This document shows, piece after piece, positions 16,569 through 26,158 of a DNA stretch of 64,000 nucleotides. The translations under genes and the position numbers were made by a program. The notes beneath the pieces were generated by a model. It saw only the letters and a list, made by a program, of their open reading frames with translations, made no database searches and was not told the origin of the DNA. The DNA is from Thiohalophilus sp. (GTDB lineage Bacteria > Pseudomonadota > Gammaproteobacteria > UBA6429 > Thiohalophilaceae). The stretch spans positions 1 through 64,000 of the forward strand of contig NZ_JAXHMV010000002.1 in the NCBI RefSeq assembly GCF_034521165.1, read 5' to 3'. Position 1 is the first letter of the stretch, and each line of letters begins with the position of its first letter.

Positions 16569-17447
16569 ATGCCAGCGTCGCGCCGACAATTTCTGATCCG
16601 CACGGCCGGGCTGCTGCTGGCCACTACCGGCGCGCGAGCGGCACCGGGCAACCCCGCGCCGATTCGTATCGGCCTGACCCCGGTGATCCTCGATGATCAA
16701 AGCCGTTTTTTGCGCCGCTGGCGCGACTGGCTGGAACGGCAGTTCACCCGTGAAGTGCAATTCGTGCAGCGACCGCGCTATCGGGATATCACCGAGTTAT
16801 TACTGCGCCACGAACTGGATGCGGCCTGGGTCTGCGGTTATCCGTATATCGCGCATGCCGAGCAACTGCGCCTGCTTGCCGTTCCCGTCTACCGGGGCGA
16901 GCCCCGTTATCACTCGCTGATTATCCGGACGCAACAGCACAAGTCGATTAAGAACATCGATGATCTTGCCGGCACTTCGTTTGCCTTCTCCGATCCCGAT
17001 TCCAACTCGGGGTACCTCTATCCAATGTACCGACTGCGCGAGGCACTCACCCGCCAGCCGGACTTTTTCCGGCGCACTTTTTTCACCTGGGGCCATCGCA
17101 ATACCATTGAGGCGGTCGCCGCCGGCCTGGCCGACGCCGGGGCGGTGGACAGTTATGTGTGGGAGACCCTGCAACGGCGTCACCCTGAATACGCGGAACA
17201 GGCCGTCGTAGTGGAACGATCCCCGGCCTTCGGATTTCCGCCACTGGTAACCCACGTCGATACACCGCCGCCGATCCATCAGCGCCTGGCCGAAGTCCTG
17301 TTAAGCATGCACGAGGATAGCGAAGGCCGCGCCCTGCTCGAACAGCTCGCGCTGGATCGGTTCGAGGCAGGTCAACCGGATCAGTATGCCGGCATTCACC
17401 GGATGCTGAAGGAATTGCGCCAGCGGGGGCTGGTCACAGCGGCATGA
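16569..17447 (+). CDS. arxX: Periplasmic arsenite sensor protein ArxX (PhnD-like binding protein)
   Basis: The 292-residue protein belongs to the phosphate/phosphonate periplasmic binding-protein family. It has an SRRQFLIRTAG signal, possibly Tat. It lacks neighbouring transporter genes and instead precedes a kinase and regulator, as in arxXSR and aioXSR systems. A Cys at residue 89 in AAWVCGYPY sits in the ligand-binding region, where AioX proteins use a Cys to bind As(III). The equivalence is inferred by eye. The ATG at 16569 has GGAGGGAC upstream. The stop overlaps arxS by 4 bp. Confidence 0.85.
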   Translation: MPASRRQFLIRTAGLLLATTGARAAPGNPAPIRIGLTPVILDDQSRFLRRWRDWLERQFTREVQFVQRPRYRDITELLLRHELDAAWVCGYPYIAHAEQLRLLAVPVYRGEPRYHSLIIRTQQHKSIKNIDDLAGTSFAFSDPDSNSGYLYPMYRLREALTRQPDFFRRTFFTWGHRNTIEAVAAGLADAGAVDSYVWETLQRRHPEYAEQAVVVERSPAFGFPPLVTHVDTPPPIHQRLAEVLLSMHEDSEGRALLEQLALDRFEAGQPDQYAGIHRMLKELRQRGLVTAA

Positions 17448-18880
17448 ATCTCACCAGCTACCGGTTCCGGATTCCCCTGAGCCTGGCCGTGGTCGCCATT
17501 ATCACGGCGTTGGCATTCTCGCTCGCGGTCGCCTACCAGACTTACCGCAATATTCAGATTGAACAGCAACGCACCGGCTTTCGACTGGCGCACGCCATGG
17601 AACCGGTACTGGCACGCGCCATCCGGCACGACGATATCTGGCTGGCCTACAGCCTGTTGCGTGAACCTTCCGGCGCCGGAAAAATAAATACCGGTTTTCC
17701 CGCCCCGTTTCTCGTGCTGCTGGATGAACAGCGGCATATCTTTGCCAGTAACCAGCCGGAACACTTTCCGCTGGGCGTGGCCCTGGCCGATCTCCACAGC
17801 GAGCTTGCCCGGCTCGGTAGTGAGTCGAACAGGGAAAATCCGGTCGTCCAGTGGCGTGACGGCCAACTGTTGATCGTGCCGGTGCGTTCGGCCGATGCGC
17901 AGGTGGGCACCCTGATGCTCGGCTTTTCCACGGGTGTCTTCTGGAACCGCTTCCGGGAAATTCTGATCGGCGCGGCACCGGTGATCGGCCTGGTATTACT
18001 GGCACTGATCGGAATCGGCTGGGTCTGGGGGCAACGCATTATCGCGCCACTGACCAGCCTGAGCCATTGCATGGAACGCATCGGCCGGGACGATATCACC
18101 CGTATGCAATGCCCCACCTATACCGGCAGCGACGAAATCGGGCAACTCGGACAACGTTTCAAACTTTTGCTCGAGGATCTGCGCAACAAGCAGGCGCTGG
18201 AAGAACAGGCGAAAACCCAGGAACGCCTGGCCGCTATCGGCCGCATGGCGGCGGGCGTCGCTCACGAGGTCAACAATCCGCTGGGGGGCCTGTTTGCCGC
18301 GATCGATACTTATCGTCACACCCCGTCCCGACAACGGGACCCGGACAGGACCCTCGCCCTGATCGAACGCGGCCTGCAACAGATCCATACCGTGGTCTCC
18401 GCCCTGCTGGTAGAAAGCCGGCTGGAAACCCGCCCGCTGACCCACCAGGACATCGACGACGTGGCCACCCTGGTACAGGCGGATGCGACCACGGTCAACA
18501 AAGCCATCCACTGGGACAACCAGCTACCCCGGGAACTCCCCTTGCCGGCTAACGCCGTGCGCCAGATCCTGCTGAACCTGACGTTGAACGCCGTCCAGGC
18601 CACTCCTCCCAAAAATAAAATTACCATCGAACTGACTGCCGATGATGACGCGTTGCAGATTCTGGTCAGCAATCCGGGCGAGCCGATCCCCCCGGCGATA
18701 CTCGCCCATCTTTTTGAACCGTTTCAAAGCCAGCGTCCCCACGGCACCGGTCTGGGACTGTGGGTGACGTATCAGACAGTGACACAGCTCGGTGGCGAGA
18801 TCGACGTGGAAAGCCAGGCACGCCTGACCCGCTTCCGGGTCCGCCTGCCCCTGACAAAAACCCGCACGAAGGTGGCCTGA
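17444..18880 (+). CDS. arxS: Sensor histidine kinase ArxS
   Basis: The 478-residue inner-membrane kinase has a first transmembrane segment at about 10-30, a periplasmic domain of about 130 residues, a second segment at about 165-190 and a HAMP-like linker. The phospho-acceptor His lies in MAAGVAHEVNNPLGG and the ATP-binding domain ends with GTGLGLWVTYQTV. It overlaps arxX by 4 bp (ATGA) and is followed by arxR after 2 bp. It would receive the arsenite signal from ArxX and phosphorylate ArxR. Confidence 0.9.
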   Translation: MNLTSYRFRIPLSLAVVAIITALAFSLAVAYQTYRNIQIEQQRTGFRLAHAMEPVLARAIRHDDIWLAYSLLREPSGAGKINTGFPAPFLVLLDEQRHIFASNQPEHFPLGVALADLHSELARLGSESNRENPVVQWRDGQLLIVPVRSADAQVGTLMLGFSTGVFWNRFREILIGAAPVIGLVLLALIGIGWVWGQRIIAPLTSLSHCMERIGRDDITRMQCPTYTGSDEIGQLGQRFKLLLEDLRNKQALEEQAKTQERLAAIGRMAAGVAHEVNNPLGGLFAAIDTYRHTPSRQRDPDRTLALIERGLQQIHTVVSALLVESRLETRPLTHQDIDDVATLVQADATTVNKAIHWDNQLPRELPLPANAVRQILLNLTLNAVQATPPKNKITIELTADDDALQILVSNPGEPIPPAILAHLFEPFQSQRPHGTGLGLWVTYQTVTQLGGEIDVESQARLTRFRVRLPLTKTRTKVA

Positions 18881-18882
18881 AA

Positions 18883-20181
18883 ATGGCCCGCATCTGCCTG
18901 ATCGAAGATGACCCGATCATGGGCGAGTCCCTGGTCGAACGCCTGAAACTGGAAGGCTATGAGGTGACTCTGTACACCAGCGGCAGGGTGGCACTGGAAG
19001 GGCTCACCGAACAGCCCTGCGATGCCCTGGTCAGCGATATCCGGCTGCCGGACATCAATGGCGCCGATCTGTATCGCCAGCTCGCGCAACGATTAAAACC
19101 GATACCGCCCGCCGTTTTCATCACCGCCTACGGCACCATCGATCAGGCGGTGGAGTTGCTGCGCCTCGGCGCCGCCGACTATCTGACCAAGCCTTTAGAC
19201 ATCCCCCGTTTTCTCGACAAACTGGCCGCCGTGTGCCGCCAGCCGGCCTCGCCACGGGATGGCGAACCGCAACTGGGACTGTCCCGCGCAATGCGCGAGA
19301 TCGAATCGACCCTGAGCCGGGTGGCGCGCTACCCGGAAGCGAGCGTGCTGTTGCAGGGCGAATCGGGGGCTGGCAAGGAGATCGCCGCGCGGTTGCTGCA
19401 CACGCAACAGTGCCCCGGGGCCCCCTTCGAGGCGGTCAACTGCGCGGCTCTGCCGGAGGCGCTGGCCGCCTCCGAACTGTTCGGCCACGAGCGCGGCGCG
19501 TTCACCGGCGCCATCAAAAGCCACATCGGTGCCTTCGAGCGCGCCGGCGACGGTATCCTGTTTCTGGACGAGATCGGCGATATGCCGCGGGAACTGCAGG
19601 CGCAACTGCTGCGTGTTCTGCAGGAACGGACTTTCAGCCGGGTCGGCAGTGAAACCGCCAGCCCTTTTCGGGCCCGCGTGGTCTGCGCCACCAACCAGGA
19701 TTTGCACGCCCGGGTGCAAAGTGGCGAGTTTCGCGAGGATCTCTATTACCGGATCAATGTCATCCAGATCACTATTCCGCCCCTGAGCGAACGGCCGGAA
19801 GATATCGTCTGGCTGGCCGAACGGTTTCTGCAACAGGCCGGCGAGCGCCATAACGAACCGCCGCGCCAGCTGAGTGACGCCGCGCGAGCCGCGCTGGCCG
19901 CGCGAAGCTGGCCCGGCAATGTCCGCGAACTCAAACATCACATCGAACGCCTCTGTATTCTTTCGGACGCCCCGATCATCGACGTCGAGCATCTCGGCCT
20001 GGACAACGAACCCCACCCGAACAAAACCGTAAACAGTTTGCGACAGGGCCGGGAACAGGAGGAAAAGCGTCGTATCGCCACGGCATTGACCGAATGCAAC
20101 GGCTGTATCGGCGATGCCGCCCGGCGGCTCGGCATCAGCCGCAAGTCCCTGTGGCAAAAACGCAAGAAATACGGTCTGTGA
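18883..20181 (+). CDS. arxR: Sigma-54-dependent response regulator ArxR
   Basis: The 432-residue regulator has an N-terminal receiver domain (acidic EDD near residue 9, phospho-acceptor Asp in ALVSDIRLPD near 53, Lys in LTKPLD near 105). A central AAA+ domain follows, with Walker A GESGAGKE and the sigma-54 contact loop GAFTGA. The C-terminal Fis-type helix-turn-helix is GDAARRLGISRKSLWQKRKK. The ATG at 18883 is used; an upstream extension overlaps arxS out of frame. It would act with RNA polymerase sigma-54 on the arx promoter, and probably on the porin-aioBA promoter just downstream. Confidence 0.92.
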   Translation: MARICLIEDDPIMGESLVERLKLEGYEVTLYTSGRVALEGLTEQPCDALVSDIRLPDINGADLYRQLAQRLKPIPPAVFITAYGTIDQAVELLRLGAADYLTKPLDIPRFLDKLAAVCRQPASPRDGEPQLGLSRAMREIESTLSRVARYPEASVLLQGESGAGKEIAARLLHTQQCPGAPFEAVNCAALPEALAASELFGHERGAFTGAIKSHIGAFERAGDGILFLDEIGDMPRELQAQLLRVLQERTFSRVGSETASPFRARVVCATNQDLHARVQSGEFREDLYYRINVIQITIPPLSERPEDIVWLAERFLQQAGERHNEPPRQLSDAARAALAARSWPGNVRELKHHIERLCILSDAPIIDVEHLGLDNEPHPNKTVNSLRQGREQEEKRRIATALTECNGCIGDAARRLGISRKSLWQKRKKYGL

Positions 20182-20274
20182 GCGCCGACGCGTCGTCTGA
20201 TCATCCGTAGAATCCCAGCCGGGTCTGACCGCCGACCCGATGCGATGCAGCAACACCGTACATCCGGCTCACGC

Positions 20275-20323
20275 ATTACCCGTCGGTAACCTGCCGTCTT
20301 TTTCGATGTTACAAACAGGTGAC
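20275..20323. promoter_or_regulatory. Pair of putative regulator-binding inverted repeats upstream of porin-aioBA
   Basis: ATTACC-CGTC-GGTAAC (20275-20290) and GTTACA-AACA-GGTGAC (20308-20323) have centres 33 bp apart. The dyad and spacing match the pair upstream of the arx operon (16397-16445). They lie about 130-180 bp before the sigma-54 promoter at 20453, a usual enhancer distance. Confidence 0.7.
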
Positions 20324-20452
20324 ATCTTATTGGCGAAAAGGCACCGCTGAAACTGACCGGTTTTACCAGGGATTTACGATTGACAGATTTATCGTCAGCT
20401 ATCAATAAGCTGCATAACGATAACACCCCGCCAAATTCCCGCCTGTTTTTCT

Positions 20453-20469
20453 CTGGTTTATCTCTTGCT
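20453..20469 (+). promoter_or_regulatory. Sigma-54 promoter of porin-aioB-aioA operon
   Basis: CTGGTTTATCTCTTGCT has the invariant GG (20455-20456) and GC (20467-20468) separated by 10 bp, with TTGCT at -12. Transcription would start near 20480, about 90 bases before the porin ATG. Confidence 0.7.
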
Positions 20470-20571
20470 AGCCGGAATGATGTGACCCGGCGGGTCGATT
20501 TTTATAGCAAATCGTTGAGTCAAACACGCTGATAAAAAATTTTGTCTGAACAACAACAGGGGATCCCTCTT

Positions 20572-21639
20572 ATGCATACCACAATGTTTCGCAGACCGAT
20601 TAGCGGCGCGGTGCTGGCCGCGTTGTGCCTGGTCCCGGCTTCGGCCCTGGCACTGGAACTGGATATCTACGGCGTCGGCCATCTTTCGGTGGACAGCAAC
20701 GATGACGGGGCCGACAGCCACCTCTATGTGGCCAGCAATTCATCCCGGCTCGGCTTTAAAGGCCAGCACGGCGTGGGCAACGATTTGACCCTGCTCTTTC
20801 AGTACGAGGCCGGCGTCGATCTGACCGGGCGGGGGACGAATGACGGCAATGGCGGCGGCACCGGCAATAATCTGTTCAGCACCGCGCGCGATTCCTACGT
20901 CGGGTTGTCCGGCAGTGGCGGCACTGTCCTGGCCGGGCGCCTGGGCGTACTGAACCAGTGGGTATATGACTTCAACCTGTTTGCCGACCAGGTCGGTGAT
21001 CTGGGCAACATCTGGGGCGGCACCGGCATTCCCGGGCGCGCCAACGGCGTACTGGCCTATGCCACCCCCGATCTGGGCAACGGCGTCGATGCCCTGGTGG
21101 CGTATGTTCCCGAAAGCGGCATTGACAATCAGGATCATCTGGTTGTAAAACTCAACTATGCCTCTGATGGCGGCCTCAGGCTCGGCGCGGCGCATACCAG
21201 CCTGGGCCAGGGAACCGGCACTCCGGAGCATACCGCGACCGCACTCACCGCCAGTTACCACATGGGCAATCTCACCCTGGGCGGCGGCTATCAGACCGAG
21301 TCGGATATAGGGGGAACGGCAGGCAGTGATCGCGACAGCTTCACGCTCGGCCTCAGCTACCAGGCCACGAGCACCGGGGTATTCAAGGTCCAGTATGTCG
21401 GCAGCGATGCGGATGCGGCCAACAGCGATGCCAGTCAGATCGCCGTGGGTTACGACCACGCCCTGGACGAGGCGACCACGCTGTATCTGGCCTACGCCAG
21501 TACCGACAACGATCCGCTGGCGACCTTCACCGCCAATAACTACGGCCACGGCCAGGCGGTCACCCCTGGCGCCGGAAATGATCCGTCCTCGATCTCGATC
21601 GGCGTGGTTTACAAGTTCGATGCCGGCCTCATCAGGTAA
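20572..21639 (+). CDS. Outer-membrane porin of the arsenite oxidase operon
   Basis: The 355-residue protein has a signal peptide (about residues 1-24, ending ALALELD) and a Gram-negative general porin pattern of alternating strands. Early strands read IYGVGHLSVD and SSRLGFKGQHGVGNDLTLLFQYE, with loops rich in Gly, Asn and Asp. The ATG at 20572 has an AGGGGAT ribosome-binding site; an upstream in-frame TTG is rejected. It is 29 bp upstream of aioB and shares its promoter. Uptake of arsenite or related oxyanions is a plausible role but not shown by sequence. Confidence 0.85.
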   Translation: MHTTMFRRPISGAVLAALCLVPASALALELDIYGVGHLSVDSNDDGADSHLYVASNSSRLGFKGQHGVGNDLTLLFQYEAGVDLTGRGTNDGNGGGTGNNLFSTARDSYVGLSGSGGTVLAGRLGVLNQWVYDFNLFADQVGDLGNIWGGTGIPGRANGVLAYATPDLGNGVDALVAYVPESGIDNQDHLVVKLNYASDGGLRLGAAHTSLGQGTGTPEHTATALTASYHMGNLTLGGGYQTESDIGGTAGSDRDSFTLGLSYQATSTGVFKVQYVGSDADAANSDASQIAVGYDHALDEATTLYLAYASTDNDPLATFTANNYGHGQAVTPGAGNDPSSISIGVVYKFDAGLIR

Positions 21640-21668
21640 TTCATCACCAACCCAGGGAGTCATCAATT

Positions 21669-22196
21669 ATGTCAAAATTCAGCAGACGTGAATTCCTCAA
21701 ACTGGGCGGCGCCGGGGCGGTGACTGCCGGGACAGCAACCATGGCCGGGGGGTGTCTGGCCCCGCCTGAAGACGCCCTGGCTGTTCAGCCGGGTGGTACC
21801 ACCCTGGATTATCCAATTACCACAGTAGCCAATGCCAACAAATTGGCGATCAACAAACCCGTCAGTTTCACCTATCCGGACAAGGCCTCGCCATGCATGC
21901 TGGTACGAATTGGTCATGCGGTACCGGGCGGTGTCGGACCCGGCAAGGACATTGTCGCCTACAGCACTCTGTGCACCCACATGGGCTGCCCCGTGAGCTA
22001 CGACGCGGACAGCCGGAATTTTAAATGCCCCTGCCACTTCAGTGTGTTTGACAGTGAAAAAACCGGGCAAATGGTCACCGGCCAGGCAACAGAAAATCTG
22101 CCGCGTATCCTGTTAAGCCATGATGCTGCGACCGGAGACATCAAGGCCGTCGGGGTCGACGGTCTGATCTATGGTCGTCAGGCAAACACCATCTAG
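21669..22196 (+). CDS. aioB: Arsenite oxidase small subunit, Rieske protein AioB
   Basis: The 175-residue subunit has a twin-arginine signal (SRREFLKLGG) that exports the folded AioAB complex. The Rieske 2Fe-2S ligands are C102-T-H104 and C120-P-C122-H123. C107 and C122 could form the stabilising disulfide found in some AioB proteins. It passes electrons from the AioA molybdenum and 3Fe-4S centres to a cytochrome c. It lies between the porin and aioA. Confidence 0.95.
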   Translation: MSKFSRREFLKLGGAGAVTAGTATMAGGCLAPPEDALAVQPGGTTLDYPITTVANANKLAINKPVSFTYPDKASPCMLVRIGHAVPGGVGPGKDIVAYSTLCTHMGCPVSYDADSRNFKCPCHFSVFDSEKTGQMVTGQATENLPRILLSHDAATGDIKAVGVDGLIYGRQANTI

Positions 22197-22219
22197 AATT
22201 CAATGAGGGGGAAAGTTTC

Positions 22220-24691
22220 ATGAGCAAATTCACTGATCGCATACCGCTACCGCCAGTCGGTGCCCAAAAAACCAATATGACCTGTCACTTCTGTATCGTG
22301 GGCTGTGGTTACCATGTCTACAAATGGCCGGCCAATCACGAGGGTGGCCGGGCACCCGATCAAAATGCACTGGGCATCGACTTTCGTCGCCAGTTGGCAC
22401 CCCTTGAGGCCACGTTGACACCAGCGATGGTCAATCAGATCGAGGAAAACAACAGAACCTACAATATCATGATTGTTCCCGACAAGGAGTGCGTCGTTAA
22501 TCAGGGGTTATCCTCCACGCGAGGGGGACAGATGGCAACAGCCATGTATCGAGCCGATGGTGCCACGCGTGATCGGCTTAAATATCCCCGCCTGTTTACC
22601 GGCGACGATTGGGTCGACATCAGCTGGGAACAGGCACTGCAGATCTATGCCGGAGTAACAAAGCGCATTCTCGATCAGGATGGTCCGGATCAAATCATGT
22701 TTAACATGTTCGACCATGGCGGCGCGGGGGGCGGATTTGAAAACACCTGGGGAACCGGTAAGTTGATGTTCTCGTCAATCGGCACCAAGATGGTCAGAAT
22801 GCATAATCGCCCCGCATACAACTCGGAGTGCCATGCAACCCGTGACATGGGTATTGGCGAGCTGAACAACAGCTATGAAGACAGCGAAGTCGCAGATACC
22901 ATTGTTTTTATCGGCGCCAACGCTTACGAGACCCAGAGCAACTTCTTTCTTGCGCACGCCTTGCCCAATCTCCGGGGTGCCACCGTGGACAAGAAAAAAC
23001 AGTGGTTCAAGGGTGAAACCGCCGCGCCAGGCCGGTTTATTTTCATTGACCCACGCCGCTCCCTGACTGTCGCCGTATGTGAGGAGACCGTCGGGAAAGA
23101 CAGAGTCATGCATTTGCGCATCGAACCTGGTACGGACACCGCATTGTTCAATGGCCTACTGACTTATGTCGTGGATCAAGGCTGGCATGATAAAGAGTTT
23201 ATCGCCAGTCATACATCGGGCTTTGACGAAGCACTGGATGCCAATCGAATGAGTCTGTCTGAATGCAGCCGGATCACGGGCATATCCGTCGAGGATTTGA
23301 AAAAAGCCGCCGAATGGGCCTACAAACCGAAGCCCTCCGGCCACCGCCCTCGTACAGCCCATTTATACGAGAAGGGCATCATCTGGGGCAATGACAATTA
23401 TCGAATCCAGTCAGCATTGGTCGATCTGGTACTCGCCACTCATAATGTTGGCCGTCGTGGCACCGGCGTTTGCCGGCTTGGCGGACATCAGGAAGGGTAC
23501 ACACGCCCGCCTTATCCCGGACCGCGCCCTGCACCGTTCATTGATCAGGAAATCATGAACAATAACGGACAAAGCCTGACAGTCTGGGGTTGCAATGCTT
23601 TTCAGACAACGCTCAACGCACAGGAATATCGGGCTACATTATATCGCCGGGCAAATATCGTTCGTGAGGCCATGTCCCGAGTCCGCGGCGGTTCAATGGA
23701 ACGGCTTGTCGACGCGATTTACGACGCAGTAAGAAACCATGGTGGGCTGTTTACAACTACCGTGGATCTCTACCCGACGAAATTCGCCGAAGCATCTCTT
23801 CTTATGTTACCCGCCGCGCATCCGGGGGAAATGAACCTGACGTCAATGAATGGTGAACGCAGGATGCGCCTGTCAGAAAAATTTATGTCACCACCAGGTG
23901 TAGCCAAGCCGGACTGTTTGATTGCCGCTGATATTGCCAACACTCTCAAAGCCATGTATGAAAAGGAAGGCAACAAAAAAATGGCCGAGCGTTTTTCAGG
24001 CTATGATTGGAAAACAGAGGAAGATGCTTTCAACGATGGTTTCCGCATGGCGCACAAAAAGGAGATCGATAGTCAGGGTGGCGCCACCGGTCATCTGGTG
24101 ACCTATTCCCGACTTCGCGACATGGGCAATAACGGCGTGCAACTACCCGTCAAGGAATACAGGGATAACAAACTGATTGGCACTGAAATTATCTACAGTG
24201 ACAACAAATTCAATACCGGTGATGGCAAGGCGCATTTCCTTCCCGCCCCATGGAACGGATTCCCTGAAACCGTAGCCGAACAACGCAGGAAATACCGCTT
24301 CTGGATCAACAACGGCCGCACCAACCACATATGGCAAACCGCTTACCATGATCGACATATTGACTTTCGAACCAATCGCTATCCGATGGCGCCAATTGAG
24401 ATCAACCCGAATGACGCCGCGGACCTCGGCATCAAGTCTGGTGACGTCGTTGAGGTTTATAACGACTATGGCTCAACCTTTGCCATGGCCTATGTTGAAC
24501 CAGACATGAAACGCGGTCATACCTTTATGATGTTTGGTTATTATAACGGTAACGTTGGCGACGTTGTTACTGACTGGACAGATCGAAACGTGGTTCCGTT
24601 CTACAAGGGAACGTGGGCCAACATTCAAAAGGTCTCAACAATGCCATACTACAAGAAGAATGTCTCGTTCAAGCGCAGACGGTATATTTAA
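22220..24691 (+). CDS. aioA: Arsenite oxidase large subunit AioA
   Basis: The 823-residue molybdopterin subunit oxidises arsenite to arsenate in the periplasm. The cluster motif C22-x2-C25-x3-C29 is followed about 70 residues later by NQGLSSTRGGQ, where AioA has Ser instead of a fourth Cys, giving a 3Fe-4S centre. Family-specific segments include FDHGGAGGGFENTWGTGKL and RPAYNSECHATRDMGIGELNNSYED. It has no signal of its own and would be co-exported with AioB. By eye its codon use is less GC-rich than the arx genes, which could mark separate acquisition. Confidence 0.96.
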   Translation: MSKFTDRIPLPPVGAQKTNMTCHFCIVGCGYHVYKWPANHEGGRAPDQNALGIDFRRQLAPLEATLTPAMVNQIEENNRTYNIMIVPDKECVVNQGLSSTRGGQMATAMYRADGATRDRLKYPRLFTGDDWVDISWEQALQIYAGVTKRILDQDGPDQIMFNMFDHGGAGGGFENTWGTGKLMFSSIGTKMVRMHNRPAYNSECHATRDMGIGELNNSYEDSEVADTIVFIGANAYETQSNFFLAHALPNLRGATVDKKKQWFKGETAAPGRFIFIDPRRSLTVAVCEETVGKDRVMHLRIEPGTDTALFNGLLTYVVDQGWHDKEFIASHTSGFDEALDANRMSLSECSRITGISVEDLKKAAEWAYKPKPSGHRPRTAHLYEKGIIWGNDNYRIQSALVDLVLATHNVGRRGTGVCRLGGHQEGYTRPPYPGPRPAPFIDQEIMNNNGQSLTVWGCNAFQTTLNAQEYRATLYRRANIVREAMSRVRGGSMERLVDAIYDAVRNHGGLFTTTVDLYPTKFAEASLLMLPAAHPGEMNLTSMNGERRMRLSEKFMSPPGVAKPDCLIAADIANTLKAMYEKEGNKKMAERFSGYDWKTEEDAFNDGFRMAHKKEIDSQGGATGHLVTYSRLRDMGNNGVQLPVKEYRDNKLIGTEIIYSDNKFNTGDGKAHFLPAPWNGFPETVAEQRRKYRFWINNGRTNHIWQTAYHDRHIDFRTNRYPMAPIEINPNDAADLGIKSGDVVEVYNDYGSTFAMAYVEPDMKRGHTFMMFGYYNGNVGDVVTDWTDRNVVPFYKGTWANIQKVSTMPYYKKNVSFKRRRYI

Positions 24692-24725
24692 AAACACGCT
24701 CCTCATTGTAAGTGAGAATAGCATT

Positions 24726-24753
24726 GCCTGGTCCAGTTGGATCAGGCTTTTTT
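24726..24753 (+). terminator. Rho-independent terminator after aioA
   Basis: GCCTGGTCC and GGATCAGGC form a 9-bp stem with one G-T pair, followed by six T residues. It lies 35 bp after the aioA stop. Confidence 0.85.
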
Positions 24754-24814
24754 ATCTGCCCGAGCGTAATATTATATTGGTACCTGGGAACTGCCGCATT
24801 CTGTACGACTGCCG

Positions 24815-26158
24815 CTAATCCCGTAGCCGTCGGTGTAAGGTGGAAGGGTCGATCCTCAGCCGCCGGGCGGCTTCGGTTTTGTTCCCCTGGCAACGCCTGA
24901 GCATGTGCTCCATCCAGTAGCGCTCGACTTCGAGCAGTGTGGCATCCGGTGGAATCGGCCAAGGTTCGGACGGACTGGCGCTGGAACCGGCTATCAACTC
25001 CCGCGGCAAATGATGGCGCTCGATATGTTCACCGTTGGCCAGAACCACGGCACGCTGAACAATATTCTCCAGTTCCCGGACATTCCCCGGCCAGTCATAA
25101 CCCTGCAGGGCGTCGAGCGTCCCGGCGGAAAAACCGCGCACGTCGCGCGCCAGCTCACGCGCGTAGCGCAGCATGAAACGCTCGGCCAGCGGCGCGATAT
25201 CTTCACGACGTTCGCGCAGGGGGGGTAATTCAATGGGATAGACATTCAGCCGATAGAAGAGATCCCGCCGAAAACGGCCCTCTTCCACCAGTTTGGCCAG
25301 ATCCTCATTGGCCGCGACAACCAGCCGGACATCCACGTCGACCGGCCGCTCCCCGCCCACCCGCAACAGGGTGCGCTCCTGGACGAATTGCAGCAGACGG
25401 GCCTGCACTTCGGGGCGGGTACTGTTGATCTCATCCAGCAGCAGGGTGCCGCCGTCGGCCAGTTCCAGCAGGCCGCGTTTACGCGACGTGGCGCCGGTAA
25501 ATGCGCCTTTTTCATGACCGAACAGTTCATTCTCGATCAGGGTTTCCGGTACCGCCGCGCAGTTGAGCGCCAGATACGGGCCCTCGCAACGAGGACTGGC
25601 ATCGTGAATCCAGCGGGCGAGCACGCCCTTGCCGGTGCCGGTCTCGCCGCTCAGCAACACGGGCAGTTCGAGCTGCGCCACCTGTTCAGCCAGCTCCAGC
25701 ATGCGCTGCGCGGCGCGGCTCTCGATGATCGGCGCGGGTTCCTCGTCCAGCTGTGCCAGCCGGGCATCCAGCTGCTCGATACGCCGTTCGTGGGTCAGCA
25801 GGTTTCGCACCCGCTCCAGCAGGCCGCGCACCTGTTCGGTATCAAACGGCTTGGTGATCAGATCAAACAAACCATTACGAAATCCCTCAACAGCATCCTG
25901 AACCGTGGCATAGCCGGTGATCATCACCACCGGCATGCCGGGATTCAATCCACGCGCCTCGTTCAGTAACTGCAGGCCGTCGGGTTGTGGCAGGCGCAAA
26001 TCGGTGAACAACACATCAGGCAGATCACGGTGCAAACGCTGTCGCGCCTCGCTGCCGGTATACAGCACAGTGACACGAAACCCGGCTTCACTGGCCAGTT
26101 CCTCCAGCAAGTCGGCCATATCCGGATCGTCCTCGGCAATAAGAATATCGAATTTCAT
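24815..26158 (-). CDS. aioR: Sigma-54-dependent response regulator, AioR type
   Basis: The 447-residue regulator has a receiver domain (EDDPD at 9-13, phospho-acceptor in DVLFTDLRLPQPDG, Lys in ITKPFD). The AAA+ domain has Walker A GETGTGKG and the GAFTGA loop, and a Fis-type helix-turn-helix (KTEAARRLRIDPSTLHRRLRD) ends the chain. It overlaps the upstream kinase gene by 4 bp. The trio converges on aioA and matches the aioXSR layout. The recognition helix differs from that of ArxR, so target sites may differ. Confidence 0.82.
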   Translation of the reverse strand: MKFDILIAEDDPDMADLLEELASEAGFRVTVLYTGSEARQRLHRDLPDVLFTDLRLPQPDGLQLLNEARGLNPGMPVVMITGYATVQDAVEGFRNGLFDLITKPFDTEQVRGLLERVRNLLTHERRIEQLDARLAQLDEEPAPIIESRAAQRMLELAEQVAQLELPVLLSGETGTGKGVLARWIHDASPRCEGPYLALNCAAVPETLIENELFGHEKGAFTGATSRKRGLLELADGGTLLLDEINSTRPEVQARLLQFVQERTLLRVGGERPVDVDVRLVVAANEDLAKLVEEGRFRRDLFYRLNVYPIELPPLRERREDIAPLAERFMLRYARELARDVRGFSAGTLDALQGYDWPGNVRELENIVQRAVVLANGEHIERHHLPRELIAGSSASPSEPWPIPPDATLLEVERYWMEHMLRRCQGNKTEAARRLRIDPSTLHRRLRD

